Made by a program: the position numbers and the translations under genes. The notes under the pieces were generated by a model. That model searched no databases, was not told where the DNA came from, and saw only the letters and a list, made by a program, of their open reading frames with translations. From positions 1-33,807 of the forward strand of contig NZ_JAEEGC010000047.1 of assembly GCF_019207025.1 (NCBI RefSeq): a stretch of DNA of 33,807 nucleotides, written 5' to 3'. Positions 8,233 through 17,712 of the stretch are shown here, piece by piece. This stretch comes from Clostridium thailandense. GTDB lineage: Bacteria; Bacillota; Clostridia; Clostridiales; Clostridiaceae. Each line of letters opens with the position of its first letter. The first letter of the stretch is position 1.

Positions 8233-9956
8233 GCCAATTCCTCCTCACTTAATTGTGATTTAGCTATTTTTATATAAATAGAACAATTCTTAAGCAGTTC
8301 GTTGTGAGTTCCTATTCCTACTATTTTTCCTTCATCTAGCACTATAATCTGGTCTGCTTCCATTATTGTACTTATCCTTTGAGCAACAGTTATAACAATT
8401 GAATCTTTTACAATTGACTTTAAAGCTTCCCTTAACTTGGCATCTGTTTTATAGTCTAAGGCAGAAAAACTGTCATCAAATACATATATGTGGCTTTTCT
8501 TAACTAAAGTCCTTGCTATACATATTCGCTGTTTTTGCCCGCCTGAAAAATTACTGCCACCTTGTGCTACAAAGGAATCATAATTATCGTTTAATTCTGA
8601 TATAAAGTCATCTGCTTGAGCTATTTTAGCTGCATTTTTAATTTCCTCTGCAGTAGCATCTTTTTTACCATGTCTTATATTATCAGATATGGTGCCGCTA
8701 AAGAGAAAGGCTTTTTGAGGAGAAAAACTTACAAGCTTTCTCAAATCTTTTTGAGAAAAATCCTTTATGTTATTGCCGTTAATCAAAATTTCTCCACCTT
8801 GTATTTCATGTAATCTTGGTATTAGTTTACCAATAGTACTTTTTCCTGAACCAGTAGCACCTATAATGGCAGTAGTTTTACCTCTTTGACACATAAAACT
8901 TATATTATTTAAAACAGGTTTTTCAGCATCTCTATAGGAAAAAGTAACATTTCTAAATTCTAAAGTTTTTTCACCCTCTGGAACAGAGATAGTATTTTCT
9001 TCATCTACTATTTCTGGCGTATATTCTAATACCTCTAATATACGATTTGAGCATACACTAGCACGGGGCACATTAAGCAGTACGATTATTGCCATTACTA
9101 AATAAACAAATATTATTATTGAATATTCAATTACAGCCATAATATCACCAAGGAGCATATTGTAATTATTTATTCTAATTGCGCCAAACCATAAAATAGA
9201 CACAGCACAAAGATTCATTATAATCATTATTCCAGGCATAGCTACAGCTAATATTTTATTCATTTTGATATTAACATCAGCATAGCTTGTGAAGCTTTCA
9301 TTTAATACGTTTTTTTCATGTTTATCTCGATTAAAAGCACGGATAACTCTTATTCCCGTTATATATTGGAGAACCTTAGAGTTTATCTTATCCAGTTTTG
9401 TCTGCATACTAAGGGACAGATTTATAACTTTTTTGCTTATAAGTATATTGAAGATTAGAAAAGCAACTCCTGTTACACATATTATAAGCGCCATATAGCT
9501 GTCTTTAGAAAAGGCAAGAACTATTCCTATTAAGGTTATAAATGGCACTGGAAGAATCATTTCAAAAAACATATTTACTGTATTTTCAATTTGATTTACA
9601 TCACTTGTACACCTTGTAATCAAGGAAGAAGTAGAAAAAGCTTTAAAATCATGTATAGATAATTTTTGTCCATGAGAAAACAGTTTATTTCTAATATCCC
9701 TTGAAAGTGTACTGGACAAGTTTGTGGAAAAATACGTAGAAAGTATTGATAGTATTCCAGTGAACACAGCAACAGCTACCATTATTCCACCAGTTTTTAA
9801 TACATAAGCTATATCACCTTTTATAACACCATTATTTATTATCTTTGCAGTTAATGTTGGAAGATATAAGGTGCCTATAGTTTTAAGTATTATAATTACA
9901 GATAGTGAAGTTAAAAGTGTTTTATTAACTTTAAAATGTTTAAATAACTTGAACAT
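8226..9956 (-). CDS. ABC exporter half-transporter, subunit with degenerate ATP site
   Basis: A 576-residue exporter half with six membrane helices (about 12-300) and an ATPase domain. Walker A is GATGSGKS (366-373) and the signature NFSGGQKQ near 470. The catalytic glutamate after Walker B is replaced by Asp495 (YVFDDSFS), and the H-loop histidine by Gln526 (VAQRIST). These are typical changes of the non-hydrolysing site in heterodimeric exporters, and they complement the intact residues of the downstream partner. The ATG has AAAGGAG upstream. The gene lies divergent to a MerR regulator across a MITE-like element, so regulation by that protein is plausible. Confidence 0.94.
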   Translation of the reverse strand: MFKLFKHFKVNKTLLTSLSVIIILKTIGTLYLPTLTAKIINNGVIKGDIAYVLKTGGIMVAVAVFTGILSILSTYFSTNLSSTLSRDIRNKLFSHGQKLSIHDFKAFSTSSLITRCTSDVNQIENTVNMFFEMILPVPFITLIGIVLAFSKDSYMALIICVTGVAFLIFNILISKKVINLSLSMQTKLDKINSKVLQYITGIRVIRAFNRDKHEKNVLNESFTSYADVNIKMNKILAVAMPGIMIIMNLCAVSILWFGAIRINNYNMLLGDIMAVIEYSIIIFVYLVMAIIVLLNVPRASVCSNRILEVLEYTPEIVDEENTISVPEGEKTLEFRNVTFSYRDAEKPVLNNISFMCQRGKTTAIIGATGSGKSTIGKLIPRLHEIQGGEILINGNNIKDFSQKDLRKLVSFSPQKAFLFSGTISDNIRHGKKDATAEEIKNAAKIAQADDFISELNDNYDSFVAQGGSNFSGGQKQRICIARTLVKKSHIYVFDDSFSALDYKTDAKLREALKSIVKDSIVITVAQRISTIMEADQIIVLDEGKIVGIGTHNELLKNCSIYIKIAKSQLSEEELAC

Positions 9957-10089
9957 AAAATTCTCCTTTACTTATGGTTTTATTTACAGAACTTATGATA
10001 AACTGTATAGTAACTGGATAGTCAATGTTTTTCGTAATAGAATATTTTTTAGAAGAGAGAAAGTTAATAGACACAGAAGGAAGAGATTT

Positions 10090-10317
10090 AGAGGACAATT
10101 GACAGAGTACAGAGGACAGTGAAGGAAAGTTTTCTTACTTTTGTCAGAAAACTAATTTGTTTTTTTAGGCTTGTTTTGCCAATGCAAAACATCGCTTAAT
10201 TAAGTAGTATTTCTGCCAAACAAAAGAGCAGATGTTTCTTTTAAATTAAAGATTTTTCGTAGAGTAGCGAAGAAAAATCCTCCTTAATTGTCCTCTGTCA
10301 ATTGTCCTTTGTCCTCT
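10090..10317. repeat. MITE-like element with 37-bp terminal inverted repeats
   Basis: The ends 10090-10126 and 10281-10317 are inverted repeats matching at 28 of 37 positions by hand count, built from AGAGGACAA / GGACAATTGACAGAGGACA units. The 228-bp element has no coding content. An internal hairpin (10251-10259 with 10268-10279) lies near its right end. It fills the gap between the divergent ABC exporter and MerR genes. GGACAATTGACAGAGGACA-like ends are familiar to me from intergenic repeats in clostridia, but copy number could not be checked. Confidence 0.7.
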
Positions 10318-10407
10318 AAAAATGATTAAGTTAATTGTTACCAATAAGCATTTTTAATAAGTTAATTCTCGTTCATGGTTATCTATAATTATAGGGGGGG
10401 GCAAGTT

Positions 10408-11250
10408 GTGAAGGATTTTATAAATTCAAAAAAATATTTATCCATAGGTGCTTTTTCAAAAGTGTCCAGTATAGCCAGAAAAAACTTAATATATTATGAC
10501 GATATAGGAATATTAAAGCCTGAATTTGTGAAGGGAAATGGCTATAGGTATTATTCTTATGATCAATTGAATGAAGTAAATGTAATTATGACTTTAAAAG
10601 ACTTAGGTATTCCATTAAAGGAAATAAAAAATTATATGGAAAATGTATCTCCAGAGAACTTTATTCATTTAATCAGTGACCAGAAACAGAAAATATTAGA
10701 AGAACTTAATAGACTAAATCAAATGAATTATATTATAGAACAACGAACTAAGAATATTCCTATAATATCTAATATTGATTGTGACAAGATACTTTTAGAA
10801 AATTGTGATGAAGAGCTATTATTTTTTGGTACAGAGATAAAATTTGATAATGACAGTTTTGATGAGGATTTTGTTGCTTTTCTGGATTATTCAAAGGATA
10901 AAAAATTGGTATATGGCTATCCTTTAGGAGTTTGTATTAATTATGAAGAAGCAGCTAAGGATAATATTAAAACTTATAGATATTTTTATAAGATTTCTCC
11001 TGATATAGATTATGTGGAAAAAATTACAAAACCGAAAGGTTTATATATTATAGCCTATGACAATAGCTATTTAGCTGAGGATACAGAAATTTTTGATAAA
11101 ATAGATAAGTTTATAGAGGAAAAGCAGCTTAGGGTTTGTGGAAAGGTTTATGTAGAAAACATGTCAGATGAGATAATTACTAAAAATCCAGATAAATATT
11201 TTTCAAAAATTTCTATACAGGTGGAGAAATTTAATAAATACCAAATATAA
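10408..11250 (+). CDS. MerR-family transcriptional regulator with C-terminal effector domain
   Basis: The N-terminal winged helix-turn-helix reads LSIGAFSKVSSIARKNLIYYDDIGILKP..., with GYRYYS at the wing, followed by the dimerisation coiled coil (about 75-115). A roughly 150-residue C-terminal domain is consistent with a GyrI/BmrR-like small-molecule binding fold. Such proteins activate multidrug pumps when they bind hydrophobic ligands. I chose GTG 10408 because GGGGGGGG ends six bases earlier; the upstream in-frame ATG (10375) has no ribosome site. That gives 280 residues. The divergent ABC exporter is the obvious candidate target (inference). Confidence 0.88.
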   Translation: MKDFINSKKYLSIGAFSKVSSIARKNLIYYDDIGILKPEFVKGNGYRYYSYDQLNEVNVIMTLKDLGIPLKEIKNYMENVSPENFIHLISDQKQKILEELNRLNQMNYIIEQRTKNIPIISNIDCDKILLENCDEELLFFGTEIKFDNDSFDEDFVAFLDYSKDKKLVYGYPLGVCINYEEAAKDNIKTYRYFYKISPDIDYVEKITKPKGLYIIAYDNSYLAEDTEIFDKIDKFIEEKQLRVCGKVYVENMSDEIITKNPDKYFSKISIQVEKFNKYQI

Positions 11251-11290
11251 TTCCTATATTATTATGCTGATGTTTTCAATTCTGCGTAAT

Positions 11291-11348
11291 AAAAAACCTG
11301 TTTATATGTTATTATAGACATAATACTCCATAATAACATATAAACAGG
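11291..11348 (-). terminator. Terminator of the microcompartment operon
   Basis: A perfect 19-bp inverted repeat (11297-11315 with 11330-11348) with a 14-base loop is followed on the minus strand by TTTTTT (11296-11291). It lies 164 bases beyond the stop of the facilitator gene. The rest of 11251-11511 shows no gene. Confidence 0.88.
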
Positions 11349-11511
11349 TATAGCTTACTACTGCAATTACCATCCATTAATTATAATGTGATTAACAACT
11401 TTCAGAAATATGATCTCAATAATTTTGATAAAGTTAATAAGTTTAATATACGTGACATTACTAAAAATTACAATTGGTTTTAATAACTAGCTGTTTACTT
11501 AATAATTATCA

Positions 11512-12324
11512 TTATATCTCTTTGATATTTCCATTCTTAAGTTGTATTTTAGTAGGTAAATACAAGGAAATTAACTTTTCATAAATACCTCCACCTAAAA
11601 TAGCTCCTACAATAGGTGCAAATATTGGTACAATAAGCCCATAATTATTAGGTCCAAAAGCACTTGTTCCCCATCCTGCTATAACACATAATAATCTTGG
11701 TCCAAAATCACGAGCTGGATTCATAGCGAAACCAGTTAAAGGACCAAAGGAAACCCCTAATAATGCTACTACTAACCCTATAGCTAAAGCTGGCATGCCA
11801 GCTTTAGGACAACTATTATTGTCTCCATCAGTTACCGCAAAAATGACCAATACTAAAATAGCTGTTATAAACACCTCTACCATAAAAGCATTGGTCATTG
11901 ATAATCCTGCCTTAGGAAATGTACTAAATATTCCTGCCGAACTCCAACCACCTTGTGATGCTCTAATAATATTTTTACTACTTTCAAATTGTTTTATAGT
12001 ACTGCCGTATAACCCATAAACTATTGCCGCTGCTGCAAAGGCTCCTAAAAACTGTGAAACAATATAAGGAATTATTTTTTTCTTGTCAAATTTCTTCCAT
12101 ACTGCTAAAGCTATTGTAACTGCCGGATTTATGTGAGCTCCAGAAGTAGCTCCAACAACAAATATAGCAATTGTTATAGCTAATCCCCAACATATAGATA
12201 ATCCCCAGAAGGTAACATCCGCTCCTGCTGCAACTAGAGATGCTACTACTCCTATTCCAATAAACAACAAAATAAATGTACCCATGAATTCAGCCAAACA
12301 CTCGCCAAACAAATTACTTTTCAT
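11512..12324 (-). CDS. Aquaglyceroporin: glycerol / propanediol facilitator
   Basis: A 270-residue MIP-family channel with six membrane helices and two NPA loops: SGAHINPAVT (Asn66) and GFAMNPARDFGPR (Asn202). The Asp after NPAR (Asp206) is characteristic of glycerol-conducting rather than water-only channels. It would let small polyols diffuse into the cell to feed the microcompartment dehydratase, as PduF does in Salmonella. It is the last gene of the operon, 49 bases after the alcohol dehydrogenase stop, with AAGGGGAG before the ATG. A strong terminator follows. The sequence does not separate 1,2-propanediol from glycerol as the main substrate. Confidence 0.93.
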   Translation of the reverse strand: MKSNLFGECLAEFMGTFILLFIGIGVVASLVAAGADVTFWGLSICWGLAITIAIFVVGATSGAHINPAVTIALAVWKKFDKKKIIPYIVSQFLGAFAAAAIVYGLYGSTIKQFESSKNIIRASQGGWSSAGIFSTFPKAGLSMTNAFMVEVFITAILVLVIFAVTDGDNNSCPKAGMPALAIGLVVALLGVSFGPLTGFAMNPARDFGPRLLCVIAGWGTSAFGPNNYGLIVPIFAPIVGAILGGGIYEKLISLYLPTKIQLKNGNIKEI

Positions 12325-12373
12325 ATTATTCTCCCCTTATCATTAACAATTTTATTACTTTATGAAAACAATA

Positions 12374-13516
12374 TTATTTACCATAAATCTCTTGAAATAA
12401 CTGTATTAATTCATCTTTACTAGGCTTTATTGGATTTGTAGCCGTACACTTATCCTTTAAAGCATCAGCTGCCATACCTTCCAGCTTATTTGAAAAATCA
12501 TTTTTATCTATCTTTACTTCTCTTAAATTCATAGGAATATTAGTGAGTTTTATTAATATTTTTATTGCAGCAATAATACTCTTTACTCCTTCATTTACCG
12601 AAGAACAAGGTAATCCTAAAATTCTAGACAAATTAGCATACTTTTTCCCTGCTTCCGTTTCTTCTCCTGCTTCTAAGCTAGCATTATATTTGATGACATA
12701 GGGCAAAATAATTGCATTTGCTCTGCCATGAGGTATATGAAAGTTTCCTCCCAAAGTATGCGCCATACTATGATTAATTCCTAGAGATGCATTTGTAAAT
12801 GCCATACCAGCCATGCAGGATGCATTATGTAATTTTTCTCTTGCAGTTACATCATTTCCATCCTTATAAGCCCTTAGCAAATACTCAAATACTAATTTTA
12901 CAGCTTTCTCAGCTAGAGCATCTGTATAATCAGAGCTATTTGCGGATACATAAGCTTCAATAGCATGAGTTAAAACATCCATTGCAGTATCTGCTGTTAT
13001 TTGTTGAGGTACTGTCTTAACAAAATCTGCATCTATTATCGCTACATCTGGGATTATCTCATCATTGATCAAAGGAAATTTTGTAGTTCCCATGGTAATC
13101 ACTGAGAAAGAAGTAACCTCAGAGCCTGTACCACTGGTTGTTGGAATTGCTATAAATATTGGTTTTCCGTAATTATCTTCATTAGTATTTAATATCTTAA
13201 CAGTAAAGAATATAATACTTTTTGCAGCATCAATTGATGAACCGCCACCTAATGCAATTACTACATCAGGTTTAAAGCTTAGCATTTTATTTACCCCTAC
13301 AGCCACAGTTTCAATTGGTGGGTCAGGTGTTATATCTGAAAAAATTTCATATTCTACCTTATTGGCTTTAAAAATATTAGTTATTTTATCCGCAGCACCT
13401 GACTTAAGCATAAACGGATCTGTTACTATACTTACTCTTTTATTCTTTATGTTTTTTAAATATTCTACGGCTCCTCTATCAAAATAAATTGTAGGTTTAA
13501 TTCTAAATATATTCAT
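12374..13516 (-). CDS. pduQ: Iron-containing alcohol dehydrogenase (1-propanol dehydrogenase-like)
   Basis: A group III Fe-dependent dehydrogenase that would reduce propionaldehyde to propanol and regenerate NAD+ for the aldehyde dehydrogenase. The nucleotide motif GGGSSIDAAKS and TTSGTGSEVTSFSVIT are present. The metal ligands fit the Asp and His of DVLTHAIEAYVS and two histidines of GINHSMAHTLGGNFHIPHG, 14 residues apart as in FucO. Length (380) is normal. I start it at ATG 13516, because a TTG one codon earlier crowds the AAGGG site. It is located within the shell operon between the pentamer gene and the facilitator. No obvious encapsulation helix is seen at either end. Confidence 0.92.
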   Translation of the reverse strand: MNIFRIKPTIYFDRGAVEYLKNIKNKRVSIVTDPFMLKSGAADKITNIFKANKVEYEIFSDITPDPPIETVAVGVNKMLSFKPDVVIALGGGSSIDAAKSIIFFTVKILNTNEDNYGKPIFIAIPTTSGTGSEVTSFSVITMGTTKFPLINDEIIPDVAIIDADFVKTVPQQITADTAMDVLTHAIEAYVSANSSDYTDALAEKAVKLVFEYLLRAYKDGNDVTAREKLHNASCMAGMAFTNASLGINHSMAHTLGGNFHIPHGRANAIILPYVIKYNASLEAGEETEAGKKYANLSRILGLPCSSVNEGVKSIIAAIKILIKLTNIPMNLREVKIDKNDFSNKLEGMAADALKDKCTATNPIKPSKDELIQLFQEIYGK

Positions 13517-13562
13517 CAAAATCCCTTCTTTTACTTTATAATATATGGTTTAACAGTTTCTA

Positions 13563-13844
13563 CTACTTATATCTGTCATCTACTTCAACAGAATCAATAA
13601 TACCCACAATAGCTGCATCAGTTGGAATTCTTTTATCTTCATATATAGCTCCTGTTGAACTTCCCTTCACTATAAGAACATCATCTCCAATACCAGCACC
13701 AGCCGTATCTACAGCAACTATAGAACTACTTCCAATAACATTTTTCTTATCATCAATTAATCTAACTAATAAAAGCTTTGCACCAATAAGCTTTTCACTT
13801 TTTTGAGTTGATACGACATTGCCAATTACTTTTGCTAAAAACAT
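13563..13844 (-). CDS. pduN: Microcompartment vertex protein (EutN/CcmL/PduN family)
   Basis: A 93-residue BMC-P protein, the pentamer that closes the twelve vertices of the shell. The N-terminus MFLAKVIGNVVSTQKSEKL, the strand LLLVRLID and the segment VDTAGAGIGDDVLIVKGSS are classic family features, as is the C-terminal AIVGIIDSVEV. Length is typical. It sits between the aldehyde and alcohol dehydrogenase genes with an ATG behind AAGGTG. It is the only pentamer gene in the locus. Confidence 0.95.
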   Translation of the reverse strand: MFLAKVIGNVVSTQKSEKLIGAKLLLVRLIDDKKNVIGSSSIVAVDTAGAGIGDDVLIVKGSSTGAIYEDKRIPTDAAIVGIIDSVEVDDRYK

Positions 13845-13888
13845 AACTTAATACACCTTCAATCAGAATTTTATTCTAATTAACCTAT

Positions 13889-15346
13889 TTAAGAGTTCAA
13901 TTTTAATAAAAGACTTCTAACAATATTTTCAAGAGTATCTTCTGATATATTATCTGATGCTTCTTCAGGAGCTTCACCCTTTAACTCCTCTAACTCTTTG
14001 ACTCCATAGGCTAATCTTCTAATATTTAATAAGTTCATCGGACCCACATTATCTGAAGTTGCACTTCCACCTACTGCACCACATCCCAATGTTAATGCAG
14101 GTACAAGATTTGTTGTTCCACCAATTCCACCAAGTGCTCCAGGAGTATTTACAAGTAACCTTGATACTGGCTTTTTAAGCAAAAATTCTTTTATTACGTC
14201 CTCATTATTAGAGTGAATTATTAAGGTATGTCCTTTTCCCTCATTCATCAATAATTCTATACATCTGTCACAAGCTTTTTCCCAATTTTCTTCACAATAG
14301 AATGCTAATATTGGAGAAAGTTTTTCTCTTGAATAAGGATTATTCTTTCCTACTGTATTTTGTTCAGAAATTAATACTTTTATATTTTCTGGTATATTTA
14401 AACCTGCAAGTTCAGCTAGCTTCTGAGCACTCTTTCCCACTATTTGAGGATTCATTGTTCCATTACCTCTTAATATGAACTTACCTAGCTTTTCAGATTC
14501 CTCTTTATCTAAAAAGTATGCTCCCTGCTTCTTTAATTCCGCAATAACCTCTTCCCTGCTGCAAGCTTCTACAACAATTGATTGTTCTGACGCACAAATT
14601 ACACCGTTATCAAAAGTTTTACTATCAATTATTCTTTTAACAGCAAGCTCAGGGTCTGCTGATTTTTCAATGAAAGCTGGTCCATTTCCAGGTCCAACTC
14701 CTATAGCTGGTGTTCCTGAACTATAGGCAGCCTTAACCATAGCTTCCCCGCCAGTAGCTAGTATTAACGCAACATCATCATGTTTCATTAATTCGTTTGT
14801 TCCTTGCATTGAAAGAATTGTCATGCACCCAATTATTCCTTCTGGCGCACCAGCTTCTACCGCTGCTTTACTTAATATCTTTACAGTTTCTATTATGCAT
14901 TTTTTAGCAGTTGGATGAGGTGAAAATACTATAGCATTTCCTGCTTTTAATGCCACTAATGTCTTATAAATTGTAGTTGATGTAGGATTTGTTGAAGGAA
15001 TAAGCCCTGCTACAACTCCTACTGGTACAGCCACTTCCACTATTCTGCTTTCTGTATTTTCATTAATAATCCCGACAGTTTTCATATCTTTTATATGGTT
15101 ATACACAATATTACTTGCAAACTTATTCTTTAACACCTTATCTTCCCATTTTCCAAAACCAGTCTCTTCATTAGCTAACTTTGCAAGTCTTACAGCCTCT
15201 GCCTCAGCAGCGTCAGCCATTGCTTTAACAACTTTATCTACCTGTTCCTGAGAAAAGTTTTTAAATTTCTCTTGAGCTTTTTTAGCTCCTAAAATAAGAT
15301 TTCTCACTTCTTGTATTGATTGTAAGTCTCTATCTAATATTTCCAT
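13889..15346 (-). CDS. pduP: CoA-acylating aldehyde dehydrogenase with C-terminal encapsulation helix
   Basis: A 485-residue aldehyde + CoA + NAD+ -> acyl-CoA enzyme of the PduP/EutE type. It has the nucleotide-binding segment (LIPSTNPTSTTIYK) and GVGPGNGPAFIE, with catalytic Cys251 in FDNGVICASEQS. The last 20 residues (about 466-485) are separated by an acidic/Ala linker and form an amphipathic helix, EDTLENIVRSLLLKL. That is a typical encapsulation peptide, placed C-terminally as is usual in glycyl-radical compartments. The ATG has GGAGG. It would convert propionaldehyde (or 3-hydroxypropionaldehyde) inside the shell, with PduL recycling the CoA. Confidence 0.96.
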   Translation of the reverse strand: MEILDRDLQSIQEVRNLILGAKKAQEKFKNFSQEQVDKVVKAMADAAEAEAVRLAKLANEETGFGKWEDKVLKNKFASNIVYNHIKDMKTVGIINENTESRIVEVAVPVGVVAGLIPSTNPTSTTIYKTLVALKAGNAIVFSPHPTAKKCIIETVKILSKAAVEAGAPEGIIGCMTILSMQGTNELMKHDDVALILATGGEAMVKAAYSSGTPAIGVGPGNGPAFIEKSADPELAVKRIIDSKTFDNGVICASEQSIVVEACSREEVIAELKKQGAYFLDKEESEKLGKFILRGNGTMNPQIVGKSAQKLAELAGLNIPENIKVLISEQNTVGKNNPYSREKLSPILAFYCEENWEKACDRCIELLMNEGKGHTLIIHSNNEDVIKEFLLKKPVSRLLVNTPGALGGIGGTTNLVPALTLGCGAVGGSATSDNVGPMNLLNIRRLAYGVKELEELKGEAPEEASDNISEDTLENIVRSLLLKLNS

Positions 15347-15380
15347 TATTCTTTACCTCCATTTGTTAATCCGTACTAAC

Positions 15381-16196
15381 TTAAGAGAATTCAACTTTAA
15401 GCTTATTATTGTAAATATAATCTTTAGCAAGAGGAGTAATTATTGTACCTTCATTTAGCCTAATTACACCATTTTCTAAAATATGGCTAATATCTTTTAC
15501 TGTCAAAATTGAAGAATTAAAAATAATTTCTTCTTTTTTGCTTTTAATAAGCTTATTCTGTCTGATTGCATTCTCATTTCTACCACTTTCAGTGTATTTC
15601 CCAGAACTATTTATTTTTTTCTTGCTAAAAGGTTGAAGCGAAGAATTGTAAAATTTATTCCTAACAGTTTCTCTAAATTCGCTTGAGTCAATAATTTTAA
15701 TTCCAAAGCTGTCTAGTATTCTTTCATAATTTAAGAGCATTGAATTGTAAGCTGAATTGCTTGAAAATCCTTCAGAAATGTTGATAGAATTATTTGGATC
15801 ATAACTATCTCTCACTGCAATAATTTCTTTACTAATCATTATTGCTCGAGCTATACCTATAGTAATAAGATTATCTTCCATTCCCAGAGCTACCTTACTT
15901 AAGGTATTCCTTGTAAGTATGGGAATCAATACAAATTCTGCATCCCTTATAGCCTCATTCAACTTATCTTGAGAGTCTATAATCTTACCTTTTAATTTTT
16001 CTATTAATCTCTTATCTATAACTGATGCGGCTGCCTCTGACATAACTATTTTGTAATCTATTAATTCGAATTCTGTTAATGTGCTTATTAAACTTTCTGA
16101 GTTAACCTTTCCGCCGCTTATGAAAATTAGTATTTTCTTATTAATTAATGGTAATATTTCTCTAACTATACTTTTTACTATTTCTTCTATATTCAT
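15381..16196 (-). CDS. Microcompartment-associated flavoprotein-like protein
   Basis: A 271-residue protein. Residues 1-20 form an amphipathic helix (IEEIVKSIVREILPLI) resembling an encapsulation peptide. Residues 20-175 fit the Dfp/UbiX-type flavoprotein fold (ILIFISGGKVNSESL; later VLIPILTRNTLSKVALGMEDNL). A polar, low-complexity linker spans about 185-220. The C-terminal module (225-271) ends in VIRLNEGTIITPLAKDY, a tail I associate with several microcompartment proteins. Related genes occur in glycyl-radical compartment loci, but their function is unsettled; flavin-dependent electron transfer or cofactor maintenance are guesses. It follows the EutJ gene by 14 bases. Confidence 0.75.
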   Translation of the reverse strand: MNIEEIVKSIVREILPLINKKILIFISGGKVNSESLISTLTEFELIDYKIVMSEAAASVIDKRLIEKLKGKIIDSQDKLNEAIRDAEFVLIPILTRNTLSKVALGMEDNLITIGIARAIMISKEIIAVRDSYDPNNSINISEGFSSNSAYNSMLLNYERILDSFGIKIIDSSEFRETVRNKFYNSSLQPFSKKKINSSGKYTESGRNENAIRQNKLIKSKKEEIIFNSSILTVKDISHILENGVIRLNEGTIITPLAKDYIYNNKLKVEFS

Positions 16197-16210
16197 AACA
16201 GCACCCCGTT

Positions 16211-17056
16211 CTAAGTATCGCTCATAGCAATTCCTATTGGTGTTACAAGTAAAGGATTATACGGCTTTATTGCTTTTATGGAAGTATATTTTTGGAATAC
16301 ATTTTCTATCCCTTTAAGACAGCAAGTTCCTCCAACTAGATAAATGCAGTCTATATTAAATCCATTTATGCTTCTTAAAACTATATCTGCCATTTTCTCA
16401 ATTACTGGTGTGACAAGTGGAAAAACCATGTTATAGTTACTAGGGTCTAACTTGTATTTTTCTGCATTTTCAAAAGGAATATTGAAATTTCCTGCAGTAA
16501 CTAGGGTAAGATGAGTACCTCCAGTAGGTTCATCTGCTGAAAAAATCACTTTTCCATCCTGTAATACTGATATACCTGTAGTCCCTCCTCCAACATCTAC
16601 AACAGCTCCATTTTTAGTATTAAGAACTCTTGCTGCTGCCTCAGGTTCATCAATAACATTCGTAACCTGAAATCCGGATGCTTCAACAACATTTTTAATA
16701 ACTTTGACATTTCCTTTAATTATCCCTGGAGGTATAGCAGTTGCTGCGTGATTAAGTTCTAAATTAAGCTTCTTTTCCAATCTTTCTTTAAGTTCTCTAG
16801 CAATATTTACTGCCCCAATATAATCTACTACTATGCCATCCTTTACCACTCCAGCAGATTTTAAAGCACATGCTATAGGTTTATTCTCTTTATCCAAAAC
16901 CGTCACAACAATGTTAGAGGTTCCTAAGTCTACTCCTACTTTTATATCATTTTTCGTCAACTTTTCAATGATTGCTTTACTATTTTTAAAAGCTAAGCTT
17001 TCATCTAAAATTTTGTCTTCCATTTCTTTTATAACTTTATTCGCATTTTCCAGCAT
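16211..17056 (-). CDS. eutJ: EutJ-family actin/Hsp70-like ATPase
   Basis: A protein of the ASKHA fold related to EutJ, found in many microcompartment operons and thought to be a chaperone or assembly ATPase. Motifs include phosphate-1 VGVDLGTSNIVVTVLD, connect-type NVIDEPEAAARV, phosphate-2 GAVVDVGGGTTGISV, and the adenosine motif YLVGGTCCLKGIE. I chose ATG 17056 (281 residues): AGGTG precedes it by six bases, whereas the upstream in-frame GTG (17065) falls inside that site. The PduL stop overlaps this region, so translation is coupled. The real client protein is not known. Confidence 0.88.
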   Translation of the reverse strand: MLENANKVIKEMEDKILDESLAFKNSKAIIEKLTKNDIKVGVDLGTSNIVVTVLDKENKPIACALKSAGVVKDGIVVDYIGAVNIARELKERLEKKLNLELNHAATAIPPGIIKGNVKVIKNVVEASGFQVTNVIDEPEAAARVLNTKNGAVVDVGGGTTGISVLQDGKVIFSADEPTGGTHLTLVTAGNFNIPFENAEKYKLDPSNYNMVFPLVTPVIEKMADIVLRSINGFNIDCIYLVGGTCCLKGIENVFQKYTSIKAIKPYNPLLVTPIGIAMSDT

Positions 17057-17061
17057 AGTTA

Positions 17062-17712
17062 TCACCTATTTTTACCCGTAATTCTGACTAAATCGTTATT
17101 TTTTATTTCTGCAGCGTTTGCCTCATCTGTATCTATATGCATTTCCAGGTCAGAAGCATCCGTTACTCTTATCAATACATTATTAAATACTACTTTTCTT
17201 TCTCCTAAAGTTTCCACATCTACTAGATCATTGTTTTTGACTCCAAATAGCTGTGATTGCTTTTCATCCATATGTATATGTCTTTTAGCACATATTACAT
17301 TTTCATTAAATACCTTCATCCCTTTAGGTCCTATCACACACAAAGAAGCTGATCCAGATATGTTTCCTGAATTTCTTACTGGTGCTTTTATCCCAAGGCT
17401 AAAGGCATCGGTTTTAGATATTTCAATTTGACTGTATTTTCTTACAGGTCCAAGAATTCTTACACCAGTAAAACAGCCTTTAGGTCCCGCAATACACACA
17501 GTCTCTTCAGCTGCAAATTGTCCTGGTTGGCTTAATTCTTTTTTTATATTAAGTTTATATCCACTTCCGAATAAAACCTCTAAATCTTCCTGAGTTAAAT
17601 GAATATGTCTATTAGATACTCCAACAGGTATACATAAACTTCTATCCTTGATTTTTGATTTTTTAACTATTTCTAGAACTATATCTTTTACAAGCGTATC
17701 ATTTAACATCAT
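17062..17712 (-). CDS. pduL: Phosphate propanoyltransferase PduL
   Basis: Converts acyl-CoA and phosphate to acyl-phosphate, recycling CoA inside the compartment. Length is 216, as usual. Two PduL domains each bear a zinc-binding pattern: SNRHIHLT (His36, His38) and AKRHIHMD (His145, His147), plus a further His near residue 190 ([11 protein letters not shown]). Residues 5-19 ([15 protein letters not shown]) form the N-terminal encapsulation helix typical of compartment PduL. The ATG lies 14 bases inside the end of the PduK-like gene with AGGTG upstream, so it is translationally coupled. No acyl kinase is encoded in the same operon. Confidence 0.95.
   Translation of the reverse strand: MMLNDTLVKDIVLEIVKKSKIKDRSLCIPVGVSNRHIHLTQEDLEVLFGSGYKLNIKKELSQPGQFAAEETVCIAGPKGCFTGVRILGPVRKYSQIEISKTDAFSLGIKAPVRNSGNISGSASLCVIGPKGMKVFNENVICAKRHIHMDEKQSQLFGVKNNDLVDVETLGERKVVFNNVLIRVTDASDLEMHIDTDEANAAEIKNNDLVRITGKNR

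Noticed and set aside
6563..9498. Several open frames of 65-85 codons opposite the ABC transporter genes
   Set aside because: They lie antisense within strongly supported genes, lack ribosome sites and show no recognisable protein features.
9871..10122. 83-codon plus-strand frame running into the inverted-repeat element
   Set aside because: It overlaps the start of the exporter gene antisense and ends inside the MITE-like repeat. There is no ribosome site or family resemblance.
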